Counted from the first letter of the stretch, positions 8,168-17,616 are shown. The stretch is DNA of 64,000 nt from Elusimicrobiota bacterium (GCA_009773155.1 WOVA01000003.1:1-64000); one strand, 5' to 3'. Made by a program: numbers and translations. Notes: generated by a model from the letters alone, not told the origin.

Positions 8168-8176
8168 CCCCCCCCC
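8168..8176 (-). repeat. homopolymeric G9 tract at the ribosome binding site
   Basis: Nine consecutive G (minus strand) lie two to eleven bases upstream of the ATG at 8165 and make up the Shine-Dalgarno region. A TATACT minus-10 candidate lies further upstream at about 8210. Length changes in the tract would alter RBS-to-start spacing. Confidence 0.6.
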
Positions 8177-8245
8177 GGATACGCTACCGGGATAGCGTTA
8201 TGATTGCGAAAGTATACATATTAAATGTGCGCGGCCGCCATAAAA

Positions 8246-9247
8246 TCAGAAGGTCGGGGTGACTTTTTTGAGGCCGTGGGGGTTGTCCGGGTCGAGACCC
8301 CTGGCCAGCGCCAGGCGCAGGGCCAGCAGCTTCATCCGGATGTCCACGGGTACGCAGTTGAAAGGGAATTTAACGCCCTTGGGCGGCAGAACGACCTTGT
8401 ACGGCGTGCCGCGCCCGTCGAGAGCCGTCATGACGCGCCTTATGTCCTCGGGGACGGCGGCGGACGGCGAGAACAGGAAGACCAGGTCCTTTTTGGTGTA
8501 GGCGCCGACGGGACCGTGCAGGAATTCGGCCGCCGAATAGCCCAGCGCGTGGGCCATCGCCATCTCGCGGAACTTGAGCGCCGAGTCCTCGGCCACGGCG
8601 TTGAAGGCGCCGCGCCCGACGAAGCCCAGCATATTAGCCCGCTTCACGCGCCGGACCAGTTCGTCCCCCCCGTAATCCTCGTTCACGGCCGCGGCGGCGG
8701 CTTTGACAGCGGCCTTGAAATCGGCGGGCCGGAAGCAGCGGCTCCAGGCCTGCGCCGTCCAGAGAACGGCCCAGAGCTGCAGGATGAAGCTCTTGGTGGC
8801 GGCGACAGGGAGTTCCCGGGAGTTGGAAAGCAGTATATGCCGGCCGGCCAGCCGCGCCAGCGGATTCTTCTTCAGGTCGGCCTCGTTGGTAACGGCCACG
8901 CCGCGCGCGCCCCAGCCCATCAGGCGCCGCAGGCAGGCCACTATGTCCTGGCTGCGCCCAGACTGCGAGAAGGCCCATGCCGCGGCGCCTTTAAAATTCA
9001 GCGGCTTGCGGGCTTCGAAAATGGAATGGGGATGGATGAAGTTGGTGATGGTCCCGGCGTACTCCTCCCAGATATACTTGGCGAACAGGGTCGCCGTCCC
9101 GGAAGAGCCGCGGCCGACAAGGTAAACCGACTTGTCACCGCCGCGCAGGGCCGTTTTTTCCAGGCCGCCGGCCCGGGCCGTGAAGGCCTCCAGCAGCGCG
9201 GGGGTCTCCTGTATATCCCGCCAGGTAAGGGTATCCTTCATCTTCAT
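8246..9247 (-). CDS. SIS-domain sugar isomerase/aminotransferase-like protein
   Basis: This 333-residue protein has two SIS sugar-phosphate-binding domains: GRGSSGTAT near residue 47 followed by the SQSGRSQD loop, and a second with GRGAFNAVAEDSALKFRE. The C-terminal DPDNPHGLKKVTPT motif is typical of the isomerase half of GlmS and its stand-alone relatives. There is no glutaminase domain, so it is more like FrlB, AgaS or NagB-II-type deaminase/isomerases than GlmS. It overlaps the upstream HAD phosphatase by four bases (ATGA). The pair would be suited to converting and dephosphorylating a sugar phosphate; the substrate is unknown. Confidence 0.8.
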   Translation of the reverse strand: MKMKDTLTWRDIQETPALLEAFTARAGGLEKTALRGGDKSVYLVGRGSSGTATLFAKYIWEEYAGTITNFIHPHSIFEARKPLNFKGAAAWAFSQSGRSQDIVACLRRLMGWGARGVAVTNEADLKKNPLARLAGRHILLSNSRELPVAATKSFILQLWAVLWTAQAWSRCFRPADFKAAVKAAAAAVNEDYGGDELVRRVKRANMLGFVGRGAFNAVAEDSALKFREMAMAHALGYSAAEFLHGPVGAYTKKDLVFLFSPSAAVPEDIRRVMTALDGRGTPYKVVLPPKGVKFPFNCVPVDIRMKLLALRLALARGLDPDNPHGLKKVTPTF

Positions 9248-10095
9248 TTTCCGCCGCCTATCACCTTGCGCCTGGCCTCCCGGAGCTTCTTTATACCGGT
9301 CTCTATGTCGCGCAGGTCCATGCCGGTGCGGCCGTAATGCGCGTGCTCTATCGGCGAGTCGGGGCAGATATAGGTGCCCCGGCTGACCCCGCGGGGGTCT
9401 TTTTTAAGGCCCAGCCAGAGCAGCCAGGGCTTCATGCCGGAAAAATCCTTCTCCATGAGCTCCGGGTTTGAGCGGAGTATCAGGTGAGCGTCGCCGAAAC
9501 CGTCGAGCACCGCCGCGGGCCGGTAGCCGCATTCCTTGGCGGCCTCCACGTCGCGGTGGGTGTCGCCTATGACGTAAACCTCGCTGGGAGTTATTTTCCC
9601 TTTTGCGATCTTAGCGGCGCGCCCGACGGCTTTTTCCAGGACCTCGGCCCTGTGATGCGAGTCGCAGCCGTAACCGCCGAAGGCGAAATACTTCATGAAG
9701 CCCGAGGGGCCGAGCTTTATAAAAGCGCCGTCCTTGAGGTTGCCGGTTCCGAGCCCTATCATGACGCCGGGGGTTTTAGCAAGCTTCTCCAGGAATTTCT
9801 CGACGCCTTTGACCTTCTCGTATTTCTTCGCTTTCAGGGAAGCCTTGACCTCTTCCGGCAGGAGGGAGAGATAGCGGCGCACCAGCTCGTCCGTCTCTTT
9901 CTTGGTCGGCTTGCGCCCCTTTCCCGCCTTGAAGGCGAGTTCGAAATTGCTCTTGTCGGTGGAGCCCTGCAGCTCATGGGCCTTGCAGGCCTCGCGGCAG
10001 CCCGTCATCTCACGCACCGCGCGGTTCAGGGCGCGCACGCCGGAGCCTCCGGCCTTGATCAGGGTCCCGTCGATATCAAAAAGCACTATCTTCAT
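9244..10095 (-). CDS. HAD-superfamily hydrolase, phosphoglycolate phosphatase-like
   Basis: The 283-residue protein opens with the HAD nucleophile motif FDIDGTL (D7 and D9), has the TGN motif II, a Lys in the GPSGFMK region and the GDTHRDVEAA motif IV. The helical cap lies between motifs I and II. Domain layout matches phosphoglycolate phosphatase and related small-molecule phosphatases. A ~40-residue C-terminal extension with Cys and two His goes beyond the usual family length. It overlaps hutI upstream (ATGA) and the SIS gene downstream (ATGA), so it belongs to the hutI transcript. Substrate is inferred to be a sugar phosphate from the SIS partner. Confidence 0.8.
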   Translation of the reverse strand: MKIVLFDIDGTLIKAGGSGVRALNRAVREMTGCREACKAHELQGSTDKSNFELAFKAGKGRKPTKKETDELVRRYLSLLPEEVKASLKAKKYEKVKGVEKFLEKLAKTPGVMIGLGTGNLKDGAFIKLGPSGFMKYFAFGGYGCDSHHRAEVLEKAVGRAAKIAKGKITPSEVYVIGDTHRDVEAAKECGYRPAAVLDGFGDAHLILRSNPELMEKDFSGMKPWLLWLGLKKDPRGVSRGTYICPDSPIEHAHYGRTGMDLRDIETGIKKLREARRKVIGGGK

Positions 10096-11363
10096 TTTGT
10101 TCCTCTCTTTGCCGGTCCCCCGCCGAAAACGATATCCCCGCCCTTCACCGTCATGCGGCACTGGCTGTCGCCGAAATAATAGCAGAGCTCGCGGTAGTCC
10201 GCGGCGTCGAAGAAAGCGAGGTCGGCGCGCATCCCCGGCGTCAACGCTCCGCACCTGTCCCCGATACCCAGCGCCCAGGCGCCGTTGACCGTGGCGGCGC
10301 AGAGCGCCTCCTCCGGCATCATAGCGCAGTGTGTGCAGGCGACCGAGAGGACGAACTGCATGTTCCAGCACGGGCAGGTGCCGGGATTGAAATCGGTGGC
10401 CAGTGCCACTGGAACGCCGGCCTCTATTATCTCCCGTGCCGGCGGGTACCTAGTCAGGCCGAGGTAATAGTTGGAGGCGGGCAGTAACGTCGCGATGGTG
10501 CCGGCCTCCCGCATGGCCGAGATATCCTCGGCGAAGACATGGTCTGCGTGATCGGCGCTGATGGCTCCGGCGGCGGCGCCGGCCCGGGTGCCGCCGTAAT
10601 TGGAAAGCTGCTCGGAGTGCACCTTTGGCTTCAGGCCCAGCCGGGCGGCCTCCTTCAGGTAGACGCGCGTCTGCTCCGGCGTGAAATAGCCTTTCTCGCA
10701 GAAAATGTCGACGAAGACGGCCAGCTTCTCAGCTATCGCCGCGGGCAGGATCTCGCGCGTCACATAGTCCAGATACTTCTGGGAGTTTCCTTCGAATTCC
10801 GGAGGCACGCCGTGCGCGGCCAGCAGCGTGGGCAGCATCTCCAGCGGCGTCTTTTTAGCCGCGGCCTTCACGGCGCGCAGCATCTTGAGCTCCGAATCGA
10901 GGCTGAGGCCGTAGCCGCTCTTGACCTCTATGGTCGTGGTGCCGCAACGCAGGAAAAACTCCGCCCTGCCGGCCAGTTGCTCCGCCATGGCTTTAGGAGC
11001 CTGCTTCCTGACCGCGCCTATGCTGGAGATTATCCCCCCGCCGGCGGCCTTTATCTCCTGGTAGGTGGCGCCTGCCGCGCGCATGGAAAAATCCTTCAGC
11101 CGCGGCTCGGCGAAGACTGAGTGGGTGTGACTGTCGACGAAGCCGGGCAGGCAGACGCCGCGCGCCTCGACCTTCTCCGCCTTTTTCGCCAGCGGGTGGC
11201 GCGCCACCCCGGCGCGCGCTCCGGCGGCTACGATCAGCCCCTTGTCGGCCAGCACGGCCGCGTCCTTCACCAGGCCGGTTTCGCGCATGGCCGCGCCCTC
11301 GCGCGGCGACGCGCCGCCCGCGAAGGTGAGCAGCTGGTCTATGCCGGTGTAAAGGACTGTCAT
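10092..11363 (-). CDS. hutI: imidazolonepropionase
   Basis: The 423-residue amidohydrolase opens the ring of 4-imidazolone-5-propionate to N-formimino-L-glutamate, the third step of histidine degradation. Visible motifs are the metal-binding DSHTHSVFAE, the substrate loop GGGIISSI, EVKSGYGLSLDSE, HSEQL and ATDFNPGTCP. Length is typical. It starts four bases after yajQ and shares ATGA with the HAD gene. Its upstream pathway partners hutU and hutH lie 11 kb away on the same strand because the defence island separates them. Confidence 0.95.
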   Translation of the reverse strand: MTVLYTGIDQLLTFAGGASPREGAAMRETGLVKDAAVLADKGLIVAAGARAGVARHPLAKKAEKVEARGVCLPGFVDSHTHSVFAEPRLKDFSMRAAGATYQEIKAAGGGIISSIGAVRKQAPKAMAEQLAGRAEFFLRCGTTTIEVKSGYGLSLDSELKMLRAVKAAAKKTPLEMLPTLLAAHGVPPEFEGNSQKYLDYVTREILPAAIAEKLAVFVDIFCEKGYFTPEQTRVYLKEAARLGLKPKVHSEQLSNYGGTRAGAAAGAISADHADHVFAEDISAMREAGTIATLLPASNYYLGLTRYPPAREIIEAGVPVALATDFNPGTCPCWNMQFVLSVACTHCAMMPEEALCAATVNGAWALGIGDRCGALTPGMRADLAFFDAADYRELCYYFGDSQCRMTVKGGDIVFGGGPAKRGTK

Positions 11364-11367
11364 AAGC

Positions 11368-11865
11368 TCAGCGGAAATTATCGAACTGCAGGTTCACGCC
11401 GAAATCGCCGCCCTTGAGCAGCGCCATTACGGCCTGCAGTTCGTCCTTGGAGCGGGAAGTGACGCGTAGCGTATCTCCCTGTATGGCGACGGTGGCCTTG
11501 AACTTATTGTCCTTCACGCAACGCACCATCTCCTTGGCCTTGTCCTGCGGGATGCCCTGCTGCACCTTCACGGTCATCTTCGCCCGGCCGCCCAGCGCGC
11601 TCTCCGGCTTTTCGGGCTGGAAGTTCTTCAGCGGCAACCCGCGCTTTGCCAGCCTGGTCAGCAGGACGTCGTAGAGCGCCTTCACCTTGAAGTCGTCCGA
11701 AGAGACCAGGTTCAGCGCATTGGCTTTCTTGTCGTAGGAGATCTCGGAATTGGTGTCTTTGAAGTCGTAGCGGTTGGCTATCTCCTTCATGGAATTATTG
11801 ATAACCTCGTCCACCAGCGTGGGCTCCACCCTGGAGACGACGTCGAAACTGAAGTCATTGGCCAT
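11368..11865 (-). CDS. yajQ: YajQ-family nucleotide-binding protein
   Basis: The 165-residue protein is a full-length member of UPF0234. It begins with the family motif SFDVVSRVEPTLVDEVINN and has KANALNLVSSDDFKVKAL and the RVTSRSKDELQAVMALLK C-terminal repeat half. Homologues in Xanthomonas and Pseudomonas bind cyclic di-GMP and interact with a transcription factor; in other bacteria the role is unclear. Its ribosome binding site AGGAGG is formed by the last codons of hsdR, so translation is probably coupled to the restriction island. Confidence 0.92.
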   Translation of the reverse strand: MANDFSFDVVSRVEPTLVDEVINNSMKEIANRYDFKDTNSEISYDKKANALNLVSSDDFKVKALYDVLLTRLAKRGLPLKNFQPEKPESALGGRAKMTVKVQQGIPQDKAKEMVRCVKDNKFKATVAIQGDTLRVTSRSKDELQAVMALLKGGDFGVNLQFDNFR

Positions 11866-11869
11866 ACAG

Positions 11870-14800
11870 TCAACCTCCTATTGGTTTTTCCTCTGTCCAG
11901 TAATCCGCCAGCACTTCGGCCTGTTTTAGAACCGTGTCCACGGCGTTCTGCTGTTTATCCGGCGGGTAGCCGTATTTATTCAGGGTGCGGCGGACTATTA
12001 CCATCAGCCTGGCGCGGGCGCTTTCTTTCATGGTCCAGTCTATAGTCGCGTTCCTTCGCACCTTGTCCGCTATTTCACGGGCGATTGTTTTCAGGGTTTC
12101 ATCGCCCAGTGCCAGGACCGCGCTGTCGTTCACTTCCAGGGCGGAATAAAAAGCGAACTCGTCTTTTGTGAGTTTTAGCTTTTCAGCCAGGCCGTCTACG
12201 GAGCGGATTTCGCGGGCAATGGCGAGCAGTTCTTCTATGATTTCCGCGGCCGTCAGAAGATTGTTCTGATATTTTTTTATGGAAGCTTCGAGCATTTCCA
12301 GAAGATTCCTGCCTTTTGTTATATTGAACTTCAGGCGGGCACGGACTTCATCGTTAAGGATTTTCCTTAGGAGCTCAACGGCAAGATTTTTATGCTCCAT
12401 TCCCTGGACTTCCCGCAGGAATTCCTCGGAAAGCAGGGAGATGTCCGGCTTTTTCATGCCGGCGGCGTCGAATATATCAACAACCCCGGTTGAGGCTACG
12501 GATTGATTTACTATCTGACGGATGGCGGTTTCGTAATTCTTCCTGCTATCGCCTTCGCCGTCGCCCTCAAATTTAACCAGCCTGGCCCGCACGGACTGGA
12601 AAAAGGCTATCTCGTCGCTCAGTTCAAGCGCGTCCTCATGCGGGACGGCCAGGGCGAAAAGCTTTGAGAGGGCGGTGGACTCTTTAATAAAGCGGTCTTT
12701 GCCGTGCTCTTTGGCAAGAACGAATTCTTCCGTCTGGAGAATAAGGGAAAGCCGCTCGGACGTGTTCACCGTGAAAAACCGCATATAATCGAAACTATGG
12801 AACATCTGGCGAACAACCTCGATTCTTTCAATCAGGAGTTCCAAAGCTTTCTGCTGTGTTTCGGCGGGATCGCCTTTGCCGCCGGAGCCGGCATAAAACG
12901 CGAGGGCCTCTTTAAGTGCGGCGCCTATGCCGATATAGTCCACCACGAGGCCGCCGGGCTTATCCAGGAAAACACGGTTCACGCGGGCGATGGCCTGCAT
13001 GAGGGTATGCCGCTTCATCAGCTTATCGGTGTAAAGGGTGTGCAGGCAGGGCACGTCAAAGCCGGTCAGCCACATATCGCGCACAATAACCAGCTTAAGC
13101 GGGTCCTTTGGGTCCTTCATGCGCCCGGCCAGCATACCACGGCTTTCTTTGTTGGTCCTGTGATGGGCAGGTATAACCAGGCTGTCCGGGTCTTCGGGAT
13201 CAAATTCCATCTTATCCGAGGAGGAAGAAGTCATTACAACCTTAAGTGCGCCGGATTTTAAATCCTCATTGTGCCACTGCGGGCGAAGCTTGATTATCTC
13301 ATCGTAAAGGGCAACGGCTATGCGGCGGCTCATGGCGACGATCATAGCCTTGCCGTCAAAAACTTCCGAGCGTTTTTCGTAATGCGCCACAATATCCCCG
13401 GCAAGATTCTTCAGCCGCCCGGGGTGGCCGACAATCGCTTCAAGTTTTGTCCATTTAACCTTGGCTTTCTGTGTTGCAGTGGCGCCGTCGTCCGTCATTT
13501 CTTTTTCAAAATCCCCGATCAGCCTGCGGCCGTCTTCGGTAAGGTTGACCCTGGCCAGGCGGCTTTCATAATAAATTTTTACGGTCGCGCCGTCGTCCAC
13601 GGACTGGGCGATGTCGTATTTGTCTATGTAGTTGCCGAAAACCGCCGGGGTGTTGATGTCCGTGCTTTCCACCGGTGTGCCGGTAAAACCTATAAAGGTG
13701 GCGTTGGGGATGGCGTCCCGCAGGTATTTGGCAAAACCGTAGGTTTTACGTTTGCCGGTGATTTTACCCTCTTCATCTTTGGTGTCAATAAATTTGGCCT
13801 CAAAGCCGTACTGGGTGCGGTGCGCCTCATCCGCCAGAACAATGATGTTATGGCGGTCCGAGAGCTTGTCATATTCGGATCGGCCACCCTCGGGAAAAAA
13901 CTTATGGATGGTGGTAAATACTATGCCGCCGGAGGCCACTTTAAGCAGGGCTTTTAAGTTTTCGCGGGAATCCGCCTGCACCGGCTTCTGGCCCAGCAGG
14001 CTTGAGGATGCTGCAAAGGTATCAAAAAGCTGCTGGTCCAGGTCATTGCGGTCGGTAATTACAACAATGGTAGGGTTATTCAGGTTGCGGATCAACTTAC
14101 CCGCGTAGAAAACCATGGAAAGGCTTTTGCCCGAGCCCTGTGTGTGCCAGACAACGCCGGCTTTGCCGCTTCCGGCAACGGCCGCGGCAAGGCGGGTGCT
14201 TTCTAAAGCTTTATTTACGGCATAGTATTGATGGTAAGCCGCAATCTTTTTGATGGTTTCAATCTGCGTAAGCCCGGTTTTGGCGTCAATCTTTTTGTCT
14301 TTCTCAAAAACAATAAAGTTGCGTATCAAATCCAGCATGGTGGCTTTGCTGAGCATCCCATTTATAAGAACTTCAAGCTGGCCGACATGTGGAGAAGACT
14401 CTTTTTGCCCGTCTATGGTTTTCCAGGCCTGGAAGCGGCTGAAAGGCGAAGAGAGCGTGCCGGCTTTGGCTTCAAGCCCGTCGGAGATAACGCAAAATGC
14501 GTTATAAAAGAATAGCGACGGAATAACTATTTTGTAGGTTTGTATCTGGTCGTAGGCTTTTCGTATGGTGGCGTTGGCGTCGGCCGGATTTTTAAGTTCC
14601 ACCACCACAAGCGGCAGGCCGTTAACATACAGGATTATATCCGGCCTCTTATTCTGGTTGCGTTCTATTATTGTGAACTGGTTGATGGAGAAGAAGACAT
14701 TGTTTTCCGGTTTCTGAAAATCCACAAGCCAGACCCGCTCGCCGCGATCCTGGGCGTCTTTGCGGACGGTAACGGGCACGCCTTCCGCCAGCAGTTTATG

Positions 14801-15118
14801 AAAAGCCTCGTTGGCGTCAATAAGCTGCGGGGAATAAACAGATAATACTGCCTTTAAGGCTTCCTGCCTGGCCGGTGCGGGGATTTCCGGGTTTAAACGT
14901 TCTATCGCCTCTTCAAGAGCGCTTTTTAGAATAACTTCGCCGTAATTTTCCCGTTTTTTCGGCCCATCTCCAAAAGGGACGGACGGATCAGCGGCAAACA
15001 GCCCGTCCTGAACTTCCACATCCGGCGCGATAGACGGCCCAGGGATATAAGAATACCCAAGCCGCTTCAGCTCGTCAAGCGAGAATGTCTCAATTTCGGA
15101 TTCAGTAAATGCCGGCAT
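11870..15118 (-). CDS. hsdR: type I restriction enzyme, R (motor/nuclease) subunit
   Basis: The 1082-residue HsdR has a PD-(D/E)xK nuclease at the N-terminus (D160 and ELK at 174-176), an SF2 translocase with HTQGSGKS Walker A near residue 327 and the DEAH box (LADEAHRTQYG), and a C-terminal helical region for assembly. It cleaves unmodified DNA after ATP-driven translocation, in a complex with HsdM and HsdS. It is the last gene of the island, and its stop region provides the yajQ Shine-Dalgarno. No truncation is seen. AT-richer than the flanking hut genes. Confidence 0.95.
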   Translation of the reverse strand: MPAFTESEIETFSLDELKRLGYSYIPGPSIAPDVEVQDGLFAADPSVPFGDGPKKRENYGEVILKSALEEAIERLNPEIPAPARQEALKAVLSVYSPQLIDANEAFHKLLAEGVPVTVRKDAQDRGERVWLVDFQKPENNVFFSINQFTIIERNQNKRPDIILYVNGLPLVVVELKNPADANATIRKAYDQIQTYKIVIPSLFFYNAFCVISDGLEAKAGTLSSPFSRFQAWKTIDGQKESSPHVGQLEVLINGMLSKATMLDLIRNFIVFEKDKKIDAKTGLTQIETIKKIAAYHQYYAVNKALESTRLAAAVAGSGKAGVVWHTQGSGKSLSMVFYAGKLIRNLNNPTIVVITDRNDLDQQLFDTFAASSSLLGQKPVQADSRENLKALLKVASGGIVFTTIHKFFPEGGRSEYDKLSDRHNIIVLADEAHRTQYGFEAKFIDTKDEEGKITGKRKTYGFAKYLRDAIPNATFIGFTGTPVESTDINTPAVFGNYIDKYDIAQSVDDGATVKIYYESRLARVNLTEDGRRLIGDFEKEMTDDGATATQKAKVKWTKLEAIVGHPGRLKNLAGDIVAHYEKRSEVFDGKAMIVAMSRRIAVALYDEIIKLRPQWHNEDLKSGALKVVMTSSSSDKMEFDPEDPDSLVIPAHHRTNKESRGMLAGRMKDPKDPLKLVIVRDMWLTGFDVPCLHTLYTDKLMKRHTLMQAIARVNRVFLDKPGGLVVDYIGIGAALKEALAFYAGSGGKGDPAETQQKALELLIERIEVVRQMFHSFDYMRFFTVNTSERLSLILQTEEFVLAKEHGKDRFIKESTALSKLFALAVPHEDALELSDEIAFFQSVRARLVKFEGDGEGDSRKNYETAIRQIVNQSVASTGVVDIFDAAGMKKPDISLLSEEFLREVQGMEHKNLAVELLRKILNDEVRARLKFNITKGRNLLEMLEASIKKYQNNLLTAAEIIEELLAIAREIRSVDGLAEKLKLTKDEFAFYSALEVNDSAVLALGDETLKTIAREIADKVRRNATIDWTMKESARARLMVIVRRTLNKYGYPPDKQQNAVDTVLKQAEVLADYWTEEKPIGG

Positions 15119-15191
15119 AAAATGTATCGCGCAATTTGGCTTGTCCGGGCAATTAATTAGAACCCACTTCAGCTTTTGCGAAGCCTGGCTC

Positions 15192-15803
15192 TCAATGGAA
15201 CATCGCCTTTATTCCTGAAAGCAAAGTCTGAAAACTTTTTGACCGATTATCATCGGGAATCATATGTCTGGAAATTTCTGTAGCAGCTTCAATTTTTCTG
15301 AGGCCAGTGGAAAAATAACCGGCTTTTTGAAGCACCCTTTCAAGTTTCTCCCAGGTGCCGCCTTTAATAGCATCCGGATCGCGATATGCCGCTTTGGCGG
15401 ATAGAGAAATGGGAACACCGGGGTAAGCGGTGGATAATGCCTGGATATCGCCAAAAAACCAAGCCTCAAGCTCTTCGATAGCTATGCGATTTAACACTTG
15501 GAAATTGCCGGGGGCTTCGGATTTGGTCGAAAGCCCGGCCTGCCGTGCGGCGTCCTCCAACTGCCGCTTTATTGCCCCGCAATCCTGCCTGTCTTCGTCA
15601 ATGAGTACAACTATTTTCCAGCCGGACGGTAGCCAGTTTTTGTATCCTTTTAGGCGGCCCGGGAGTTTTTTAAGCAGGTTGGATTTGCCTTCATAAGGAT
15701 GTACCTGAAATGTTACGCCCGCCGGCAATATCTTCGGCAATAAATTATCCAACGCGCTTTCAGCGGAAGGCTCCTCCACAAGAAATTCTATATGCGAAAG
15801 CAT
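15192..15803 (-). CDS. DUF4276/TOPRIM-like protein, partner of the adjacent ATPase
   Basis: The 203-residue protein shows a TOPRIM-like pattern: EFLVEE with acidic residues at 10-11 near the N-terminus and the DED triad in VVLIDEDRQD at 69-71, followed by a conserved IEELEAWFFGD helix. This matches DUF4276. It starts two bases after the stop of the ABC-type ATPase. ATPase plus TOPRIM-like effector pairs are a known defence architecture, for example PARIS (AriA plus AriB, though AriB is DUF4435) and OLD-type systems. I infer an anti-phage nuclease or effector controlled by the ATPase, but the activity is unproven. Confidence 0.75.
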   Translation of the reverse strand: MLSHIEFLVEEPSAESALDNLLPKILPAGVTFQVHPYEGKSNLLKKLPGRLKGYKNWLPSGWKIVVLIDEDRQDCGAIKRQLEDAARQAGLSTKSEAPGNFQVLNRIAIEELEAWFFGDIQALSTAYPGVPISLSAKAAYRDPDAIKGGTWEKLERVLQKAGYFSTGLRKIEAATEISRHMIPDDNRSKSFQTLLSGIKAMFH

Positions 15804-15805
15804 GA

Positions 15806-17041
15806 CTATCTTTTTTTATTCTGCCCGGGGGCTCCGGAATTCTTCAACGGGTCACCGAATTCAAAATGCCCCTCCATCCATAAATCCCCCATCGTTGCCC
15901 CGGCCTCCACAAACACCTTAATCCCGGGCATAACAAAAGTGTTTTTAGCCTGAGTGAATCCGTTGTGGTCCCTGTATAAGACCCATAATTCTTTGGGCCG
16001 GATGCCGCTTACAAAATTGGGCGAATGAGTCGTAATCATAAGTTGCGACGTGGCGGCGGATTTGCGGCATTCTTCCGCTAATCCGATTAGAAGGCGCGGG
16101 TGCAGTTGATTCTCCGGTTCCTCGATTCCTATAAGCTGCGGCGGTTCCGGGTCGTGAAGCAAGGTAAGGTAGGCCAGCATTTTAAGTGTGCCGTCCGACG
16201 CAAATTTTGACAATATCGGCCTGTCAAACGGCGCATCTTTTATCTGGAGCAAAAGTTGCCCGTTCGGCATGGGATCGGCAGACACTCTTTCAAGCCTCGG
16301 CACTCTTGAAGAGAGGCTTTTAAGTATTTCATCCAATCTGTCGGGGTATTGCTCCTTTAGGTATTGGATGACATTCGGCAGATTATCGCCGTCCAACGAA
16401 AGGCGTTCCTGCGGACCGGCGTCGGGAGTTCCACGCGTATTGTCCGCTGTCAGATATGATAAATACCAGCCGGTTATAAAGCGGCGCAACGCGCTTACGC
16501 GCGGATGTTTTGCCAACTGCCCCAGGGTATTGACCGCAAGCATTTCACGCGATTCAAGCCCTTCGGAAATTCTTTCCGCCGTTTCATCGGGTTCGTTGCC
16601 GGAAATCACATAACCTTTCCCGTTTTCAAAATCGAGGAATTTAAAGGGCTGCGAGGGGTATTTCCTGACCCAGCGTATCCATTCTGCGGCCACAAACGGG
16701 CCTTTTGTATCTTCATTGATTGCCAGATGGTAGGTGACAGCATTGGTTTCCGGGGTTTCGCGGTATGTGATTTCAAATACAATCGGCCCGTCCTGCCCTC
16801 TGGTGCGCAGTTCCTTGAAACGTCCGCGCTTGTCCCAGGCCTTGCGCAATCCCACGGAAAAACACTCCGAGAGAAAAGCGAACACGTCAAAGATTGTGGA
16901 TTTGCCGCTACCATTTGGCCCAAGAAAAACCGTTAAAGGCGTGAGTCCGCGCAGCTCAATTTTTTTTAGTGCCCGATAATTTGAAACTTTCAAAACCTCT
17001 ATGCGTGGAACAGCAGTATTCTGTTGTTTTAATGTTTTCAT
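15806..17041 (-). CDS. ABC/SMC-type AAA ATPase (AAA_21-like)
   Basis: The 411-residue ATPase starts with an RLxx-like segment ([12 protein letters not shown]), Walker [10 protein letters not shown] at 41-49, a Q-loop-like region, a [10 protein letters not shown] signature, Walker [14 protein letters not shown] and the switch histidine in ITTHSPNF. This is the compact overcoming-lysogenization/RecF-like defence ATPase type. It is immediately followed by the DUF4276 gene, and together they resemble two-gene abortive-infection modules nested inside type I restriction loci. A DNA-end or phage-protein sensor role is inferred. Confidence 0.82.
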   Translation of the reverse strand: MKTLKQQNTAVPRIEVLKVSNYRALKKIELRGLTPLTVFLGPNGSGKSTIFDVFAFLSECFSVGLRKAWDKRGRFKELRTRGQDGPIVFEITYRETPETNAVTYHLAINEDTKGPFVAAEWIRWVRKYPSQPFKFLDFENGKGYVISGNEPDETAERISEGLESREMLAVNTLGQLAKHPRVSALRRFITGWYLSYLTADNTRGTPDAGPQERLSLDGDNLPNVIQYLKEQYPDRLDEILKSLSSRVPRLERVSADPMPNGQLLLQIKDAPFDRPILSKFASDGTLKMLAYLTLLHDPEPPQLIGIEEPENQLHPRLLIGLAEECRKSAATSQLMITTHSPNFVSGIRPKELWVLYRDHNGFTQAKNTFVMPGIKVFVEAGATMGDLWMEGHFEFGDPLKNSGAPGQNKKR

Positions 17042-17106
17042 TGGAACCCCTTACATGATATTGTGCAATATTTGAAGTACTAATCTGGCCCGTTGAATTC
17101 AGCGAA

Positions 17107-17616
17107 TCATTCCACAATTTCACCTGGTGGGTCAGGCGCCCCGTAATCAAAAGACTGGATATTTAGACATTTTCGAATTTCTTTCAAAATGGCAAGGTTC
17201 CTATCGAATATTTTTTGTTTGTCCTTAGTCTCCAAATTAACAGAATTCGAAAGAAAAATAATCTTTTTTGCGGCTTTCGATATGTTTTCCTGATTCGGCA
17301 ATATCCCGAAGAATATGTTTTCCTGATTCGGCAATATCCCGTACAATCGGAGGGATGTCGTACCGGGTATCTGCTTATAGCTTGACTCCAGATCGCAGGA
17401 TAATTCGCGCAAGACCTTAGATACTTTGGGGTCATTGTTAGGGTCTGGGGTTACTATGATTTTTTCGTAATACTTTAGTTTATTGTCAATTTTTCCTATT
17501 GTTTTCTTAAAATCTTTTATAGGCTCCAGTAGAAACCTCTGAATGATTTCGCCAAAGAGAAAGACAAGAACGCCGCTTAATACGATCTGGAAAACGGGAT
17601 TGGATGGGATTTCCAT
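17107..17616 (-). CDS. small membrane-anchored protein of unknown function in the defence island
   Basis: The 169-residue protein has one strong N-terminal transmembrane segment (residues 8-26) and a cytoplasmic, helical, charged remainder. An 11-residue unit, GILPNQENIF(F), is repeated in tandem because of a 33-base DNA duplication. No known domain was recognised. It lies between the MntA-HsdS fusion and the ATPase/TOPRIM pair with its own gaps on each side (65 and 66 bases), so it may be a membrane effector of the latter, but that is only positional inference. Confidence 0.55.
   Translation of the reverse strand: MEIPSNPVFQIVLSGVLVFLFGEIIQRFLLEPIKDFKKTIGKIDNKLKYYEKIIVTPDPNNDPKVSKVLRELSCDLESSYKQIPGTTSLRLYGILPNQENIFFGILPNQENISKAAKKIIFLSNSVNLETKDKQKIFDRNLAILKEIRKCLNIQSFDYGAPDPPGEIVE
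17281..17341. repeat. 33-base in-frame tandem duplication
   Basis: A 28-base block at 17281-17308 is repeated identically at 17314-17341, with a period of 33 bases. It lies within the coding sequence and keeps the frame, adding 11 residues. The identity of the copies points to a recent event or ongoing slippage. Confidence 0.9.
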
